Assembly (NCBI GenBank): GCA_037138755.1
Contig: JBAXHT010000001.1
Coordinates: 1,707,805-1,771,804 of the forward strand
Source: Armatimonadota bacterium
GTDB taxonomy: Bacteria > Armatimonadota > Fimbriimonadia > Fimbriimonadales > Fimbriimonadaceae
Length of the DNA stretch: 64,000 nt
Direction: 5' to 3'
The position numbers and the translations under genes were made by a program. Numbering within the stretch: position 1 is the first letter of the stretch; each line of letters starts with the position of its first letter. The notes below the pieces were generated by a model. It had not been told where the DNA came from. It did no database searches and saw nothing but the letters and a program-made list of their open reading frames with translations. Below, in pieces: positions 62,156-64,000 of this stretch.

Positions 62156-64000
62156 ATGGTGCGAAGTGAGAATAAAGTGAGCGCAAAACGGCGTTCGAGT
62201 CCGGCGAAGACCAAGCCGAGAAGCAAGGAAGCGACCTCCACAAAAGGAAGGGCCAGCCATCGGCGTTACGACATCGTCGGAATTGGCTTTTTGGCATTGG
62301 CAGCACTCTGTGTTGTAGCACTGATGTCTCGAAACGCCGGAGTCGTAGGCGGCTTCATGCGCGATGCCTTTGGACTATTGTTCGGACGCGGTGCCTGGGT
62401 GATGCCGGTAGCTTTTGCGGTTCTAGGTTGCACATATCTGCGAGGACATTCGAAATCCGGCTCGTGGATACCGGCCCTCGGCGTTTCCCTGTTGGTCTGC
62501 GCCTTGTTGGGTGGATTTGCCCGAGCGACAGGTGCGGACTATTTTGATCCGAAACAAATGGCTCTCGGCGGCGGCTACGTCGGCGCGCTCGTTGCATCGC
62601 TGTTTTCTTCTCTGTTTGGCGAAGTCGGCAAGATTGTGGCGTGTGTCGCGACGGGGCTGATCGGCACCGTTTTGTGTCTCGATAAGCCGCTTCGGGCACT
62701 GTACACCGATTTCCGTGACAGGGCCGCGCTTCCTGCCTATGAGGAAGAAGAGAGTGTTCCTCAAAGAGCGGTTCGCGCGGGCAGAGCTGTCGTCGGAATG
62801 CCCGAAGAAGAAGACCTTCGCAAGAAATCCTTGCCCCAGGGATTTGTTGAAGATCCAGTTTCTGAACCTGTCGCTAAGCGGTCTCCGATCATCCGAGATC
62901 ATACCGACGCTCCGCGCCCGGAGAAGGCGAAGCCAGAGTTTTCGATAGAGTCAACGACTCCCAAGGAGGGCTATCAGCTGCCATCCATTTCCGCTCTGAA
63001 CGAACCAGCTGAGAAGCCAAAGCGAACGGCGGCCGAGATGCAGCAAAACATCGAGACCATTGAAGGGACGCTTGAGCAGTTTGGCATTGATGCTAACGTT
63101 GTCGAGGTCGCCACCGGGCCGACGATCACCCGCTACGAAATTCAGCTTGGGGCAGGAATCCGGGTGGCTCGGATTGTCTCGCTGGCTGACAACATCGCGA
63201 TGGACATGGCGGCGACGATGGTTCGGGTCGAAGCCCCGATTCCAGGCAAGGCGGCGATTGGCTTGGAGATTCCAAATGCCAAATCGTCCATGGTAAATAT
63301 CCGAGAGTTGGTCGAATCGAAGGAGTTCATGGATCATCCTTCGCGGCTGTGCGTTGCGCTGGGCAAAGACGTTGCCGGAGTTAACCGCTACGCTGATCTG
63401 ACTAAAATGCCCCACCTGCTGATCGCGGGGGCGACTAACAGTGGAAAGTCGATTGGTCTCGCAACGCTGATTACTTCGCTGTTAATGCGCAACACGCCGA
63501 AGGATCTCCGGCTGGTCATGATCGACCCGAAGCGGGTTGAATTGACGCTATTCGATCAGATTCCTCACCTTCTTTGCCCGGTCATCAAGGACGTCAAGGA
63601 GGCACCAGGCGTTCTGATGGCAGTAAGAGCCGAAATGGATCGTCGGTATGACTTGCTCTCCGAGAAGGGAGTTCGTAACATTGACGGTTGGAACGCCAAG
63701 GCTTCGTATGCCGACAAGCTTCCGTACATCGTCGTCATTATCGACGAGCTTGCCGACCTCATGATGCAGGCCAAGCAGGACGTCGAGGGTTCGATTGTCC
63801 GGCTTGCTCAGCTCGCCCGGGCCGTGGGAATTCACCTCGTCATCGCCACTCAGCGGCCCTCGGTTGACGTGATTACTGGAACCATCAAAGCGAATATTCC
63901 TTCGCGAATCGCCTTCTCCGTGGCCTCGCAAATTGACTCGCGTACCATTCTTGACTCGAAGGGCGCCGAGGCACTCATTGGTCGTGGGGACATGCTGTAC
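62156..64000 (+). CDS. ftsK: FtsK/SpoIIIE-type DNA translocase (3' truncated by window edge)
   Basis: 615 codons are visible and the frame stays open to the edge. A Lys/Arg-rich N-terminus (about 1-38) precedes four hydrophobic helices (about 40-165) that anchor the protein at the septum. An acidic linker (EEEESVPQR, MPEEEDLRKK) follows, then the alpha domain (IDANVVEVATGPTITRYEIQL) and RecA-like motor. Walker A reads AGATNSGKS (near residues 424-432), with Asn where Gly is usual. VMIDPKRVELTLF, VVIIDELADLMM (Walker B) and ATQRPSVDVITGTIKANIPSRIAF are standard. It pumps chromosome DNA during division. The gamma domain is beyond the window. Confidence 0.95.
   Translation, partial: MVRSENKVSAKRRSSPAKTKPRSKEATSTKGRASHRRYDIVGIGFLALAALCVVALMSRNAGVVGGFMRDAFGLLFGRGAWVMPVAFAVLGCTYLRGHSKSGSWIPALGVSLLVCALLGGFARATGADYFDPKQMALGGGYVGALVASLFSSLFGEVGKIVACVATGLIGTVLCLDKPLRALYTDFRDRAALPAYEEEESVPQRAVRAGRAVVGMPEEEDLRKKSLPQGFVEDPVSEPVAKRSPIIRDHTDAPRPEKAKPEFSIESTTPKEGYQLPSISALNEPAEKPKRTAAEMQQNIETIEGTLEQFGIDANVVEVATGPTITRYEIQLGAGIRVARIVSLADNIAMDMAATMVRVEAPIPGKAAIGLEIPNAKSSMVNIRELVESKEFMDHPSRLCVALGKDVAGVNRYADLTKMPHLLIAGATNSGKSIGLATLITSLLMRNTPKDLRLVMIDPKRVELTLFDQIPHLLCPVIKDVKEAPGVLMAVRAEMDRRYDLLSEKGVRNIDGWNAKASYADKLPYIVVIIDELADLMMQAKQDVEGSIVRLAQLARAVGIHLVIATQRPSVDVITGTIKANIPSRIAFSVASQIDSRTILDSKGAEALIGRGDMLY

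Overview
The window is 64 kb of dense bacterial chromosome with moderate-to-high GC. No prophage, insertion sequence, CRISPR array or rRNA is visible. The gene content points to the phylum Armatimonadota, most likely a relative of Fimbriimonas. It includes DUF1501 and PSD1/cytochrome-c proteins, redoxin and copper monooxygenase-like proteins, several secreted Gfo/Idh/MocA oxidoreductases, ThuA and SUMF-like proteins, minor pilins, and a di-haem oxidoreductase. Planctomycetota share many of these families, so the assignment is an inference (about 0.6).

Layout. 1-9,700: an epimerase cut by the window edge, trigger factor, a tandemly duplicated lipoprotein/dioxygenase unit with one decayed dioxygenase copy, a minus-strand operon (arginase, arabinose-5-phosphate isomerase, GH2 glycosidase, PhyH dioxygenase), pdxT and an SGNH hydrolase. 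9,700-21,700: chagasin-like inhibitor, zinc-less sirtuin, di-haem oxidoreductase, a three-gene minor pilin operon, a beta-CASP nuclease, a manganese-type importer plus a cation exporter, and dnaB flanked by two small zinc-ribbon proteins. 21,700-31,500: GH10 xylanase, XRE-cupin regulator, a TIM-barrel glycosidase, a secreted RbsD-like protein, an RlaP-type nucleotidyltransferase, a SUMF-like protein, an oxidoreductase and a hydroxypyruvate isomerase-like protein, then a MITE-like inverted-repeat element. 31,500-38,200: the complete branched-chain amino acid operon ilvBNCAD, preceded by a 36-codon Leu/Ile/Val-rich leader peptide and a textbook attenuator. 38,200-46,000: a likely pentonate (Weimberg-type) pair, GNAT, another oxidoreductase, ApbE, SUMF-like and ThuA-like proteins. 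46,000-53,100: DUF1501, PSD1, redoxin, cytochrome c/copper monooxygenase-like protein and tRNA-Ala(GGC). 53,100-64,000: LD-carboxypeptidase, GH51 arabinofuranosidase, a DUF4932-like metallopeptidase, NYN nuclease, CCA-adding enzyme carrying an in-frame repeat insertion, an AspT-family transporter, and ftsK running off the end.

Together the genes suggest a heterotroph that degrades arabinoxylan-type polysaccharides. GH10, GH51, GH2 and another glycosidase would release pentoses, and a sugar-acid dehydratase plus a FAH-family dehydratase could route pentonates to 2-oxoglutarate semialdehyde.

Two genome-wide habits are visible. First, many genes carry a TANNNT -10 hexamer only 6-7 bases before the start codon, which predicts leaderless mRNAs, often starting with GTG. 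Second, convergent genes repeatedly share overlapping stop codons (CTAG, CTAA or TTAG) with no terminator between them. The ilv leader peptide appears to combine near-leaderless initiation with ribosome-mediated attenuation. Many gene starts below were chosen using these signals and are flagged where alternatives exist.
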